NCBI RefSeq assembly: GCF_023276405.1
Contig: NZ_JALRMO010000001.1
Span: 5,577,001 to 5,641,000, forward strand
DNA from: Paenibacillus hamazuiensis
GTDB taxonomy: Bacteria; Bacillota; Bacilli; Paenibacillales; NBRC-103111
Length of the DNA stretch: 64,000 nt
Direction: 5' to 3'
The notes below the pieces were generated by a model. The model was not told the DNA's origin and ran no database searches. It saw only the letters and a program-made list of their open reading frames with translations. The position numbers and the translations under genes were made by a program. Every line of letters begins with the position of its first letter. The first letter of the stretch is position 1. Below, one piece after another: positions 9,386 to 17,967 of this stretch.

Positions 9386-11530
9386 TTACTTCATCCGCTC
9401 CTCCAGCGATTGCTCCAGTGCGTGACGAATAGCCGGATACTTCCCGGTTAACTCGAGCAGCTGCTCCCGCTGCAGCGAGAGCAGCACCGTCGGCTTGATC
9501 GTGGTGATGCCCGCCGTCCGCGGGATATTGCGCAGCAGCGCAATCTCGCCGAAATGATCGCCGTCCTCCAGCACGGCCACGCGTTCCGTTCCTTTCGTTA
9601 CGGCTACGCTGCCCCGGACAATGATGTAAAATTTATCCCCGGCCTCCTGCTCGCGGATGACTGTCCGTCCGGCATCGTATCTTTCGGTGACGAACAACGA
9701 GGAAACAGGCGCCAACTGCTCCGCTGGAATGCCGGCGAAAAAGGGCAGCATCGACAGCCGCCCGCTCTCCACCTTGGCCGAAAAGCCGTCGCCGGACAGC
9801 TGGAAGCCGTGCTGCTTGTCCCACATCGACCGGTACACGCCGTTCAGCCGCATAAGCTCCTCATGCGTACCGATCTCGGCCGCATGCCCATTCCGGAAAA
9901 CGACAATTCGATCCGCAGTCGTTACCGATGACAGCCGGTGCGTAACCGTAACGATCGTTCTTTTGCCTCGAAAACTGTCGATAAGCGCGTTGATCTCCGC
10001 CTCCGTGGCGGGATCGAGAGCCGAAGTAACCTCGTCAAGCACGAGCAGCTGCGGGTTTTTCACCAGCGCCCTCGCTATGGCGATGCGCTGCCGTTGTCCT
10101 CCGGACAAGTTCGCCCCGAAATCTTTAATGGCCGTATCGTAGCCCTCGGGCATTCCGGCAATGAAATCGTGAATTTGCGCCGCTTTGGCCGCCTCCTCGA
10201 TTTCCTCGGGCGTTGCCCCGGCGCTGGCTAACCCTATATTTTCACGAATGGACGTATTAAAAAGAAACGAATCCTGGAACACCACTCCGGTAAGCCTGCG
10301 AAAATCGTCTTCGTTAATGCTTCGAATGTCGCTGCCGTCCACCGTCACCGCGCCTCGGACCGGATCGTAAAACCGGAGCAGCAGTTGAAGCGCCGTGCTT
10401 TTTCCCGAGCCGCTCGGACCGACAAATGCCGTAAGACCGCCCGCCGGAACCTGAAGCGAAAGATTGCGAATCACCGAAGCCTGATCGTCGTAACCGAACT
10501 CCACTTCCTTAAAGGCGATCGCTTCCCGTATTGCATGAAGCCCGATCTTCCCGTCGGCAGCGATCATTTTGCTCTCGTAACGCAGAACCTCGTCGATCCG
10601 TCTGAAGCTGATCTCCGCCTGAATCAGACTGGGAACCAGCTGCGAAAAGGAAGCGACGGATTGACCGACTTGAAGAAAAATGGTATAGAACGCAATAAAC
10701 GCCCCTATGGACAGCTTGTCCTGAAAAATGAGATAGCCGCCGAACGTGATGACACCTGCATTCAGCATCATAAATGCGGTCAGCGGAATCCGATGGAGCA
10801 GCGAGAATGCAAAGGTGACTCTGAAGCCTGCCGCAAGCATGGAACGCATATGCCGGTCCAATCTTGCGAGTATGTAGTCTTTCAAATGAAGCCCCTTGAT
10901 GACGCGGTGGCCTTTGAGAACCTCATCAACGGCGCCGATATAAGCGTCCTGCACCGACCTGTAGGCGGCGGAGCTGTCCGAGGCCCGTTTGCGGAGCAGG
11001 TTGGGGCTTAGAAACAGCAGGATAAACCCGCTGGCCATGGCTAAAGCGAGCTGCCAATTCAGCTCCGTGAGCAAATAAAGCCCGATCGCAAGGCCGAGAA
11101 GTTCCCTCATCGTTCTCGGTGCCGTGCCCGAAACGGCGCCATCCACCGTCATCAGATCCGAGGTAACCCGGCTCATCAGCGAGCCCTGCTCGAAATTCGC
11201 ATAAAAGTCGAGGGATTGCTTTGTCATATGCGTAAACAATCGGGTTCTCAGGTCGTATAAAATGTTCTCGCTCATTTTGGATAAGAGATAGTCGCTCACC
11301 ACACCCGAGGCGATGAAGAGCACGCCGCCGCCCAGCAGCAATCCGAGCACGAGCAGGAACATATCGATATTTTTGGGGAGAAAAGCATCGTCAATCAAAT
11401 ATTTAAAGCTAAGCGGCGACAGCGCCCCGTAAGCCGTTTCCAGTCCTATGCAGATCAGCAGTATGGCAAGCACCCCGTAATACGGACGGCACAGCCGGAC
11501 AATGGACTTAAGAACGAACATGAGTCTCAC
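9386..11530 (-). CDS. ABC exporter (fused membrane and ATPase domains) with C-terminal cyclic-nucleotide-binding-like domain
   Basis: The 714-aa protein has a six-helix type-1 exporter domain (about 1-320) and an ATPase domain with Walker A GPSGSGKST, signature LSGGQRQRIAIARA and Walker B LLVLDEVTSALD. About 125 further residues (about 590-705) form a CAP/cNMP-like beta barrel containing FYIIVRGSVAV and GDHFGEIALLRNIPRTA. The exporter half would work as a homodimer in the membrane. The C-terminal domain suggests activity gated by a nucleotide or second messenger, or a purely structural role. The start has GGGAGGTGAG directly upstream. It stands alone between two unrelated genes, so the exported substrate is unknown. 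Confidence 0.9.
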   Translation of the reverse strand: MRLMFVLKSIVRLCRPYYGVLAILLICIGLETAYGALSPLSFKYLIDDAFLPKNIDMFLLVLGLLLGGGVLFIASGVVSDYLLSKMSENILYDLRTRLFTHMTKQSLDFYANFEQGSLMSRVTSDLMTVDGAVSGTAPRTMRELLGLAIGLYLLTELNWQLALAMASGFILLFLSPNLLRKRASDSSAAYRSVQDAYIGAVDEVLKGHRVIKGLHLKDYILARLDRHMRSMLAAGFRVTFAFSLLHRIPLTAFMMLNAGVITFGGYLIFQDKLSIGAFIAFYTIFLQVGQSVASFSQLVPSLIQAEISFRRIDEVLRYESKMIAADGKIGLHAIREAIAFKEVEFGYDDQASVIRNLSLQVPAGGLTAFVGPSGSGKSTALQLLLRFYDPVRGAVTVDGSDIRSINEDDFRRLTGVVFQDSFLFNTSIRENIGLASAGATPEEIEEAAKAAQIHDFIAGMPEGYDTAIKDFGANLSGGQRQRIAIARALVKNPQLLVLDEVTSALDPATEAEINALIDSFRGKRTIVTVTHRLSSVTTADRIVVFRNGHAAEIGTHEELMRLNGVYRSMWDKQHGFQLSGDGFSAKVESGRLSMLPFFAGIPAEQLAPVSSLFVTERYDAGRTVIREQEAGDKFYIIVRGSVAVTKGTERVAVLEDGDHFGEIALLRNIPRTAGITTIKPTVLLSLQREQLLELTGKYPAIRHALEQSLEERMK

Positions 11531-11879
11531 CTCCCGGATGCTCTCGTTCTATATTCCTATCGGTCGTCCCTTCTATCATAGTAGTTTTTGACGCTTCCGT
11601 ACATATGGATTTCCTATTAATCTGCAAGGAATGGATTAAGCATGGAAACGCCAGCCAATTTATTTCTTAAATGTTAATTCTGAACAAAAATGTGTCAGTT
11701 CTTTCTATGCAAAATATAATACAGATTTAATATAATTTAGTAATCATTTACATGTTCTTTAAAATAACAGTTTGTATCGTATGGTTCACTATCGTGAAAG
11801 GGGTGAGAGCACGAAAACGTTAATTTTTCGGAAATATACATCCGAAATCTATTCGAAATGAAAAGGAGCGAATTAACGT
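11531..11879 (+). promoter_or_regulatory. AT-rich divergent intergenic region, likely promoter of the PL6 lyase gene
   Basis: This 349-bp stretch separates the divergent exporter and lyase genes. It contains two TATAAT hexamers on the plus strand (11717-11722 and 11733-11738), but neither has a good -35 partner. The lyase start is preceded by AAGGAGCG with a 9-base spacer. No riboswitch fold was recognised. Confidence 0.4.
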
Positions 11880-13316
11880 ATGAAAAATCAAACCATCATC
11901 CTTGCTTTATGTCTGTGCCTGATTTCCATTATGCTTCCGGTAACAGCGGCCGCCGCAACTGTAAACGTTTCCACAACCAGTCAGCTGATCACCGCGATTT
12001 CAAACGCGGCGCCCGGAACGACGATCGTGCTCGACGACGGCACTTACACAAACGGCAGCGCTATATCGATCAATGGCAAAAACGGAACGTCGGCAAATCT
12101 AATAACCATTAAAGCGGCAAACAGAGGCAAAGCGGTCATTTCCGGAGGAGCTTCCTTTAACATCACAAATTCCTCCTACATCACGATTGACGGACTTGCG
12201 TTTACAAATACGGGAAAATCGGCTGTCGTCATTAACAGTTCAAATAACATCCGGATTACCCGCAGCAAATTTGCGCTGAAAGAAGACGGTACGACGCTAA
12301 AATGGCTCGTGCTGACCGGAACCGCTCATCATAACCAGATCGACCGCAACGAATTCGGTCCGCGCCGCGATCTGGGGCAGATGATTTCCATGGACGGCAC
12401 GAATGGCCAAGTCGTTCAGAACAATACCATTCAGCTCAACTATTTCCACGACTCCGCTCCGCAGGCAGAGAACGGCGGCGAAACGATCCGCGTCGGATTA
12501 TCGGGTCTTTCCATGTCGGACGGTAACAACATCATTCAGCGCAACCTTTTCGTCAACTGCGACGCCGAGAACGAAATTATATCCGTAAAGAGCGGTCATA
12601 ACACCGTACGATACAACACTTTCCGCAATAACCACGGACAGGTGACGGCGCGCCACGGCAATAATAACAGCTTTTACGGCAACTTCTTCTTTGGGGACGG
12701 ATCGAAAGCGGGCGTTGGCGGCTTTCGCATTTACGGAACCGACCATAAAATTTACAACAATTACATGGAGAAACTGACTGACAATGCGATCCAACTGGAC
12801 AGCGGCGATTTCGACGGCGGGCCGGACAGCACGGAATATACGAGCTCGGATCTTACGAAGCACTGGAGGGAATACCGGGTACAGGTCACCAACAATACGA
12901 TTGTGAACAGCACGACCGGTGTCATCATCGGCGGCACCCATCCGTATGCGCCGGTTGACAACCGGGTAGCCAACAATATCGTTAAGAATACGACAGGTAC
13001 GTTGTACAACGAGAAAATGACGACCAACACTGTTCTTGAGGGCAACATCGGTTACGGGTCCACCATTGATAACGTTTCGAGATCCTCCTCCGAAATCCGC
13101 AATATCGACCCTAAGTTTACAACTGTGAGCGGCCTGCAAAAGCTGGCCTCGTCAAGCCCGGCGATCGACGGCTCCAAAGGAAGCTACGCATTCGTCACGG
13201 ATGACATGGACGGCCAAGCCCGTTCCAATAACGACGTAGGGGCAGACGAATATTCAACGGCATCGATCGTGCGGGCTCCGCTTACAACTTCGGATGTTGG
13301 TGTGAACGCGCCATAA
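11880..13316 (+). CDS. Secreted polysaccharide lyase family 6 (chondroitinase B/alginate lyase type)
   Basis: The 478-aa protein has a signal peptide ending near AAAATVNV and then a right-handed beta-helix of parallel repeats with many Asn ladders. The region ETIRVG, SDGNNIIQRNLF, ENEIISVKSG, VTARHGNNN and GGFRIYGTDH matches the PL6 core. The lysine of SVKSG and the arginine of ARHG correspond to the catalytic Lys and Arg known from chondroitinase B. The enzyme would cleave a uronate-containing polysaccharide outside the cell, and alginate or a glycosaminoglycan are the usual substrates of the family. It is one of only three convincing full-length plus-strand genes. A strong hairpin lies 50 bases after its stop. 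Confidence 0.87.
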   Translation: MKNQTIILALCLCLISIMLPVTAAAATVNVSTTSQLITAISNAAPGTTIVLDDGTYTNGSAISINGKNGTSANLITIKAANRGKAVISGGASFNITNSSYITIDGLAFTNTGKSAVVINSSNNIRITRSKFALKEDGTTLKWLVLTGTAHHNQIDRNEFGPRRDLGQMISMDGTNGQVVQNNTIQLNYFHDSAPQAENGGETIRVGLSGLSMSDGNNIIQRNLFVNCDAENEIISVKSGHNTVRYNTFRNNHGQVTARHGNNNSFYGNFFFGDGSKAGVGGFRIYGTDHKIYNNYMEKLTDNAIQLDSGDFDGGPDSTEYTSSDLTKHWREYRVQVTNNTIVNSTTGVIIGGTHPYAPVDNRVANNIVKNTTGTLYNEKMTTNTVLEGNIGYGSTIDNVSRSSSEIRNIDPKFTTVSGLQKLASSSPAIDGSKGSYAFVTDDMDGQARSNNDVGADEYSTASIVRAPLTTSDVGVNAP

Positions 13317-13367
13317 GCAGCGGCCTGGTGTATTTTATTTGTAAATGTGAATCCAATAAATGAACCG

Positions 13368-13408
13368 GCGGCGGACCAAGACGTGGAATAGAAATCTTGG
13401 TCTGCCGC
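13368..13408. terminator. Strong hairpin between convergent genes, possible terminator
   Basis: A 14-bp stem (13368-13381 with 13395-13408, one G-T wobble) encloses a 13-base loop. It lies between the convergent PL6 and SLH genes. Neither strand has a clear T-run behind it, so its action as an intrinsic terminator is uncertain. Confidence 0.45.
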
Positions 13409-13477
13409 TGCTGTACTGCTGTAACGCTCGGATTGCGAAACGATCGCGCCATCCTCGATTTGATGCGCTTTGGCGGC

Positions 13478-14230
13478 TTAACTGCCGCCCTGGAAAGCAG
13501 AAGCAGATCTCCCGTCCAGGCGAAGCAGCCGCTCGATGACGGCGACCGCCTGAGCTCGGGTAACGGCCTGGCCCGGCGCCATACCTCCGTTTGCTGAGGT
13601 TTCCTCCAAAATGCCGAGCCGGACGGAGGCGCGTATCCATTCATCCGCGGCATTGTCTTCCGCCGTATCCGCGGTTTTGCTGAGGCTTAGGGGGGCTGCC
13701 GCACCATGTTCATTCAAGGCTCCCGCTGCAGTCGGCGTCTCCGCCCCTTCCGCTGCAACATATGTCTCCGCCGCCGCACCGGGGCCGTTCGCAGCCGCAC
13801 CTCCGAGGCGGGCGGCTCTAACCGCAAGACGCGCCATCTCCACCCGGGACATGCTGTCCGTCCAGCTTTGTTCGTCCACTTCGCCGGGCAGGTACAAACC
13901 CAGATCGGCCAACGAACGGATGTAAGGCCGAAACCATGCGCCGTCCTCCCCGTCTTCGTCCGTCCGCACGACCGGAATATACAGCGCTTGGACGAGCATC
14001 GCCGCGAATTCGGCCTTGCTGGCGGCGCGATCGGGGGCGAAGGTGCCGTCCGGATAACCGGAGGCGTAGCCCTGCCGGACAGCCTGCATGATCAGCGGTT
14101 CGGCCCAGTGGCCGCTTATGTCGGACAGCTCCGGTTTGGCGAAAACGGTACGCGTTATAAGCAGCAAGATCGGCAAAAGAGCGAAACAGGCGGCGATCTT
14201 CAAATACCATGTGGCGATGTTCGGCTTCAT
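13478..14230 (-). CDS. Small SLH-domain protein, last gene of the Tad cluster
   Basis: The 250-aa product has an N-terminal hydrophobic helix acting as signal or anchor and three SLH-like segments. The first is clear (ISGHWAEPLIMQAV and GYPDGTFAPDRAASKAEF). The second and third are more divergent and are separated by an Ala/Gly/Thr-rich stretch. SLH domains bind secondary cell-wall polymers, so the protein should sit at the cell wall. It starts 12 bases after the repeat-protein gene with AAAGGAGG as ribosome binding site, so it is almost certainly in the same operon. A wall anchor or guide for the appendage is my inference. Confidence 0.82.
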   Translation of the reverse strand: MKPNIATWYLKIAACFALLPILLLITRTVFAKPELSDISGHWAEPLIMQAVRQGYASGYPDGTFAPDRAASKAEFAAMLVQALYIPVVRTDEDGEDGAWFRPYIRSLADLGLYLPGEVDEQSWTDSMSRVEMARLAVRAARLGGAAANGPGAAAETYVAAEGAETPTAAGALNEHGAAAPLSLSKTADTAEDNAADEWIRASVRLGILEETSANGGMAPGQAVTRAQAVAVIERLLRLDGRSASAFQGGS

Positions 14231-14242
14231 GGTTATCCTCCT

Positions 14243-16672
14243 TTATTCCGCCGGGTACGCCTTCATCACCCGGGTACTCTCCAGGTTGTCTGCGGACTGC
14301 ACCGTAATATAGACGGCCCCGCCGGACGAGTCAAGCTGGAGCGAGCCGATCGCAACGCTCGTCCGCCCGGAAGGAACGACAGCGGAAGCATCCTGATTCA
14401 GCGTTGTTTTCATGATTTGGGAGGCCGCTTCGTCCGCATATATCCGCACCGTATCGCCCGGCTGCAATCCGTACACGGTTATTTCATCCAGGGCGCCGCC
14501 GGCATTGTTGGCCACCTCGACGGCCAAAGCGGATATAGCCTGGGTGACCGGCTCAGGCGCGAATATTTTCGGGATGCGGCCGCTCTCCTTGCGACCGGGG
14601 CTCGTCACGGTGACGTAAACGGCGCCGTAACCCGTTCCGAGCTGGCCGACTGCAGCTTCGGCGGTCGTTGCGCCGGAAGGCACGGTTGCTGAGGCCAGCG
14701 CACTGACCGCGGATTCGTCGGCATAAAGCCGGATCGTATCCCCGGGAGCGAGACCGCTGACGGTGACCGTGTCGGAAATGCCTGCGGCATTGTTTTTAAC
14801 GACGATGGCGCTGCGGTCCGGTGCGGTGCTGATGTCTTCGGCGGCGAACGTTTTGACGGTGCGGCGGCTCTCCGTTTTGCCGGGCGACGTGACGGTGACG
14901 TACACTTGTCCTCCGCCCGCGCCAAGCTGCGTTACCGACATCGCCGTACTGGCGCCTCCCGAAGCAACTGTGCCGCGGACCCGTTCTGCCGTCGCCACCG
15001 CCGAATCGTACACCTTGACCACATCGCCGGGCGATAGACCGTTAACGGTGACGGTATCGGGCGAACCACCCCAATGATTGACGATGCGGATTTGAAAAGG
15101 CTGCGGCGGAGCAGACTGCCGCTCATTCGCGAACGATTTGGCGGTACGGCGGCTTTCCGCTTTGGGCGAGCGTGTGACGGTGACATAAACGACTCCTTCC
15201 GTCCCGCCAAGCTGCGATAAGCTGACCGACGCCTGCGTGCTGCCGGAGCCGACCGCCGCGCTGCCGAGCGGGCCAGCCGCCGCCATGTCGGCGTACACGC
15301 GGACGATGTCTCCGGCCGTCAGCCCGTTCACCTGAACGGTATCGGCCGTGCCGGAGCCGTTGTTGACGATGCGGATATTCGCCGCATCCGGGGCCGGCGT
15401 CGCCTCTTCGGCGTCAAGCGGCTTTTTCACGCGGGCGCTCTCATGCTGCCCCGGCTTCGTAACGCTGACGTAAATATAGCCGCCGCTGCCGCTGAGCTGG
15501 GAGGTTCGAGCGACCGCTACCGTCTCGCCGGAGCCGACCGCTGCCGACGCTTGCTCGAAAGCCGTCGTTTCGTCGGCGTACACGCGGACCGTATCCCCGG
15601 GCGTCAGTCCGCTCACGGTCACCGTGTCGTCCGTACCGGCCGGATTGTTGGTGACCGCGATGAGCGGCGCCGCCGGAGGCGGACTGACCGGCTCCGTCGC
15701 GAACAGCTTGGCGACGCGGCGGCTTTCCGGCTTCGGGGCGCTCGTCACCGTGACGTAGACGCGCCCGGCGTTCGCGCCGAGCTGCGCCAGCGGCACGGAA
15801 GCGCCGGAGGCGCCGGAGCCGACCGTCGCGCTGCCAAGCGGGGTCGCCGCTGCTTCGTCGGCGTACACTTTCACCACGTCGCCCGGCGCCAGCCCGCTGA
15901 CCGTCACCGCATCGGCGGTGCCGCCGATCCGGTTGACGACGTCGATCGCGGACAGCGGCGGAGGCGGCGTCTGCTCCTCGCCGTCGTAGCCCTTCTGAAC
16001 CTTGGCGCTCTCACGTTTGCCCGTCTCGGTGACGGTGACAAACAGCACGCCCGCACCGCTGCCGAGCTGCGCGATGCTCACTTCCGCCGCACCCGTGCTG
16101 CCGGCGGAAGCGGCCCCAAGCGGCGCCGCCGCGAGCTTGTCGCGGTACACCCTCACGGTGTCGCCGCTGCGCAGCCGCTTCACGATCACCTTGTCCGCCG
16201 TCCCGAGCGGCGAGTTGACGACCGTGATCGCCGCTGCCGAAGGCGCAACCGACACCGGCTCGGCGTCGTACGATTTGACGGTGCGCCGGCTCTCCGAGGA
16301 CGCCGGGCTCGTCACCGTCACGTAGACGTGCCCGGCGTCCGCCCCAAGCTGCGCGACGCTGACTGCGGCGCTCGCGGCTCCTCCGGGCACGGTGCTGCTG
16401 CCGAGCAGCACCGTGCCCGCTTCGTCGGCGTACACGCGGATCGTGTCGCCGGCAGACAGCCGGGTGACCGTCACCGTGTCCGAGGTGCCGGTCAGCCGGT
16501 TGTCGATCTTGATCGCGCCGGGTGGCGGCGGAGCCGTCTGCGCGGCCCGCACCGGCTGCGGCGATGCCGCCAGCCATAACGCCGCAGCGGCCAAACAGAG
16601 CGCAAAATGAGCTCCGCGGACACTCCGCGGCCGATGCCGGCTCCACATCCGCTTCAGGCGGACTATTTTCAT
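14243..16672 (-). CDS. Secreted protein of eight tandem 94-residue repeats
   Basis: The 809-aa protein begins with a signal peptide (basic start, hydrophobic core, PVRAAQ cleavage region). From about residue 54 it consists of eight consecutive repeats. Each carries the pattern [IV]-x-[IV]-x-N, GT-x-DTVTV-x-GL-x-PGDTVRVYAD, QLG, G-x-VYVTVTSP and ES-R. The repeats are clearly homologous but not identical, which argues for an old array with a beta-sandwich fold. I do not recognise a named family. The ATG at 16672 has GAGGTGAGG directly upstream, whereas the in-frame ATG at 16690 has none. It lies 26 bases after the preceding membrane-anchored gene and 12 before the SLH gene. A structural adhesin or stalk is plausible but unproven. 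Confidence 0.82.
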   Translation of the reverse strand: MKIVRLKRMWSRHRPRSVRGAHFALCLAAAALWLAASPQPVRAAQTAPPPPGAIKIDNRLTGTSDTVTVTRLSAGDTIRVYADEAGTVLLGSSTVPGGAASAAVSVAQLGADAGHVYVTVTSPASSESRRTVKSYDAEPVSVAPSAAAITVVNSPLGTADKVIVKRLRSGDTVRVYRDKLAAAPLGAASAGSTGAAEVSIAQLGSGAGVLFVTVTETGKRESAKVQKGYDGEEQTPPPPLSAIDVVNRIGGTADAVTVSGLAPGDVVKVYADEAAATPLGSATVGSGASGASVPLAQLGANAGRVYVTVTSAPKPESRRVAKLFATEPVSPPPAAPLIAVTNNPAGTDDTVTVSGLTPGDTVRVYADETTAFEQASAAVGSGETVAVARTSQLSGSGGYIYVSVTKPGQHESARVKKPLDAEEATPAPDAANIRIVNNGSGTADTVQVNGLTAGDIVRVYADMAAAGPLGSAAVGSGSTQASVSLSQLGGTEGVVYVTVTRSPKAESRRTAKSFANERQSAPPQPFQIRIVNHWGGSPDTVTVNGLSPGDVVKVYDSAVATAERVRGTVASGGASTAMSVTQLGAGGGQVYVTVTSPGKTESRRTVKTFAAEDISTAPDRSAIVVKNNAAGISDTVTVSGLAPGDTIRLYADESAVSALASATVPSGATTAEAAVGQLGTGYGAVYVTVTSPGRKESGRIPKIFAPEPVTQAISALAVEVANNAGGALDEITVYGLQPGDTVRIYADEAASQIMKTTLNQDASAVVPSGRTSVAIGSLQLDSSGGAVYITVQSADNLESTRVMKAYPAE
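14246..16513 (-). repeat. Eight in-frame repeats of about 282 bp
   Basis: These encode the eight 94-residue modules of the secreted repeat protein. The most conserved block of each codes for PGDTVRVYAD-like residues. Differences between modules are spread over the whole length. Confidence 0.8.
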
Positions 16673-16698
16673 TGGAACCTCACCTCGCATGGAGAACG

Positions 16699-17193
16699 TT
16701 AATAAAACGGATATTCGTATATGACGGTCTTATACACGTAGCCGTTATAGGAAAAACGGTTCGTTCCGGGCAGCATCACCCGCACCCGGTATATGACCGC
16801 CGGACCCTTGATCACCTGATAAATGTTTTGCTCCGGCCGCACATAGCTGAACGGAAATCGAACGCCGGGCGTCGCATCGTCCACGTAATCCTCGTACACG
16901 ATTTCAGGCGGCTTGCCCAACATCGTCCCCGCCCGGGGGAAGAGGTTATCCTGCAGCTCCAGATTTGCGCGGAGGCCCGCTTCAAAAGCGTGCCGTGCAC
17001 CCGAGCGGACGAACACGATCCGCCCCTCGGTCAGCGCCAGCTTGTCGACCTGCAGCGAGGCGTCGTGCGCCGAACGGTTCAAAGAAAATTTCAGCCGGTT
17101 GTGCACCGCCTCCGTGATATACCGGTCCGCCTCAAATCCCATCGCATATATGAAAATGCCGGCCATCAGCATAACAAGCAGTACCCTGTGCAT
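16699..17193 (-). CDS. Membrane-anchored protein of the Tad cluster (pseudopilin-like, unassigned)
   Basis: The 164-aa product has one N-terminal hydrophobic helix (about 3-20) and an extracellular-type remainder ending in aromatic residues (YEYPFY). The layout resembles TadE/TadG minor pilin-like proteins, but no diagnostic motif was found. It starts six bases after the stop of the TadE-like gene and precedes the repeat protein by 26 bases, so it belongs to the same operon. Function is inferred from context only. Confidence 0.7.
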   Translation of the reverse strand: MHRVLLVMLMAGIFIYAMGFEADRYITEAVHNRLKFSLNRSAHDASLQVDKLALTEGRIVFVRSGARHAFEAGLRANLELQDNLFPRAGTMLGKPPEIVYEDYVDDATPGVRFPFSYVRPEQNIYQVIKGPAVIYRVRVMLPGTNRFSYNGYVYKTVIYEYPFY

Positions 17194-17199
17194 AACGCG

Positions 17200-17598
17200 C
17201 TACCGAACCGGCGCTTCGCTCATCTGCTTCGCGTAGCGCACGATCGTCCCGGAATCCCGATCGGCCGCCCCGAACATGTTTCGAAACAGCCAACGCGGCG
17301 TGCTGACCACGGTCAGCTTGCCTTCAATGTATTCTCCCCGCGGCGTCAGCACGGTCGTTCCTTCAAAGGCGATGCCGGCCGGATCGATCAGAAATGTATG
17401 AGCGAGCGTTTCCTTCATGCCATCGATAATTTCCGGCGTAAACCTCCCGTTTTCCGCGTTCGCCGCTTTTTGAATGGCGCTGTCCAGCACCATTTCCACT
17501 GCGTTCGCCCGGGTGGAGTAGATGTCGTGCAGCACCGGCTGAAACAAAAACAGCAGCAGCGAATACACTGTCAGCATTTCGACCAGCGCCGCTTTCAT
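17200..17598 (-). CDS. TadE-like minor pilin/pseudopilin
   Basis: The 132-aa product starts with KAALVEMLTVYSLLLFLF, resembling the ALVE-plus-hydrophobic helix of TadE-type pseudopilins. The helix is followed by a soluble region. Such proteins sit in the membrane and are thought to help assemble or prime the Tad pilus. The ATG at 17598 overlaps as ATGA with a 24-codon ORF starting at TTG 17669, which has GGGGGTG in front. That ORF may be a coupling leader or the true basic N-terminus displaced by a frameshift. It is flanked by TadC and another membrane-anchored protein. Confidence 0.68.
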   Translation of the reverse strand: MKAALVEMLTVYSLLLFLFQPVLHDIYSTRANAVEMVLDSAIQKAANAENGRFTPEIIDGMKETLAHTFLIDPAGIAFEGTTVLTPRGEYIEGKLTVVSTPRWLFRNMFGAADRDSGTIVRYAKQMSEAPVR

Positions 17599-17687
17599 AA
17601 CCGCAGCATCCCCTCACCGGCGATCGCCGGCTCCGGGACGGCGGGACAGCCGTTATACCTCGTTTTCAAGTGCCCACCCCCGTTCTT

Positions 17688-17933
17688 TTAACCCGAAAGC
17701 TCCCCGCCGGACGAACGGATATGCGGCAGTCCGACAATCAGCCGGACATTCCCGCCATCCGCCCCGGGGCCGCTGCCGTAAAAGTAAGACGTGGGCACGT
17801 TGGTATTGTTGAACAAGTCGTCCATCTGCGTTTTCTTTTCCTTCATCGAGTTCCAGAGCGCGACAAAAATAAACAGCCCGATCGCTGCCAGCGTCGCCGC
17901 AATGATCAAAAATTTTTCCAATGCCGGTTTCAT
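17688..17933 (-). CDS. Small membrane-anchored protein in the Tad cluster (possible pilin)
   Basis: The 81-aa product has a hydrophobic helix near residues 8-26 preceded by PALEK, then a polar Gly/Ser/Asn-rich tail. Size and layout fit a Flp-type pilin or minor pilin. However, the glycine-plus-Glu5 cleavage motif of Flp pilins is not evident, so the assignment is open. The ATG at 17933 has GGGAGGG six bases upstream. The gene sits 34 bases after tadC. Confidence 0.68.
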   Translation of the reverse strand: MKPALEKFLIIAATLAAIGLFIFVALWNSMKEKKTQMDDLFNNTNVPTSYFYGSGPGADGGNVRLIVGLPHIRSSGGELSG

Positions 17934-17967
17934 CGGTATCCCTCCCGAAAAATTCGTCATCCTTGCC

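Noticed and set aside
11531-11879. Possible riboswitch before the PL6 lyase
   Set aside because: No known aptamer motif (GEMM, TPP, SAM, cobalamin, glycine) could be matched; only AT-rich promoter-like sequence is seen.
14243-16690. The eight-repeat region as a DNA-level CRISPR or satellite array
   Set aside because: The 282-bp units diverge and keep reading frame, so this is a protein repeat, not a CRISPR array.
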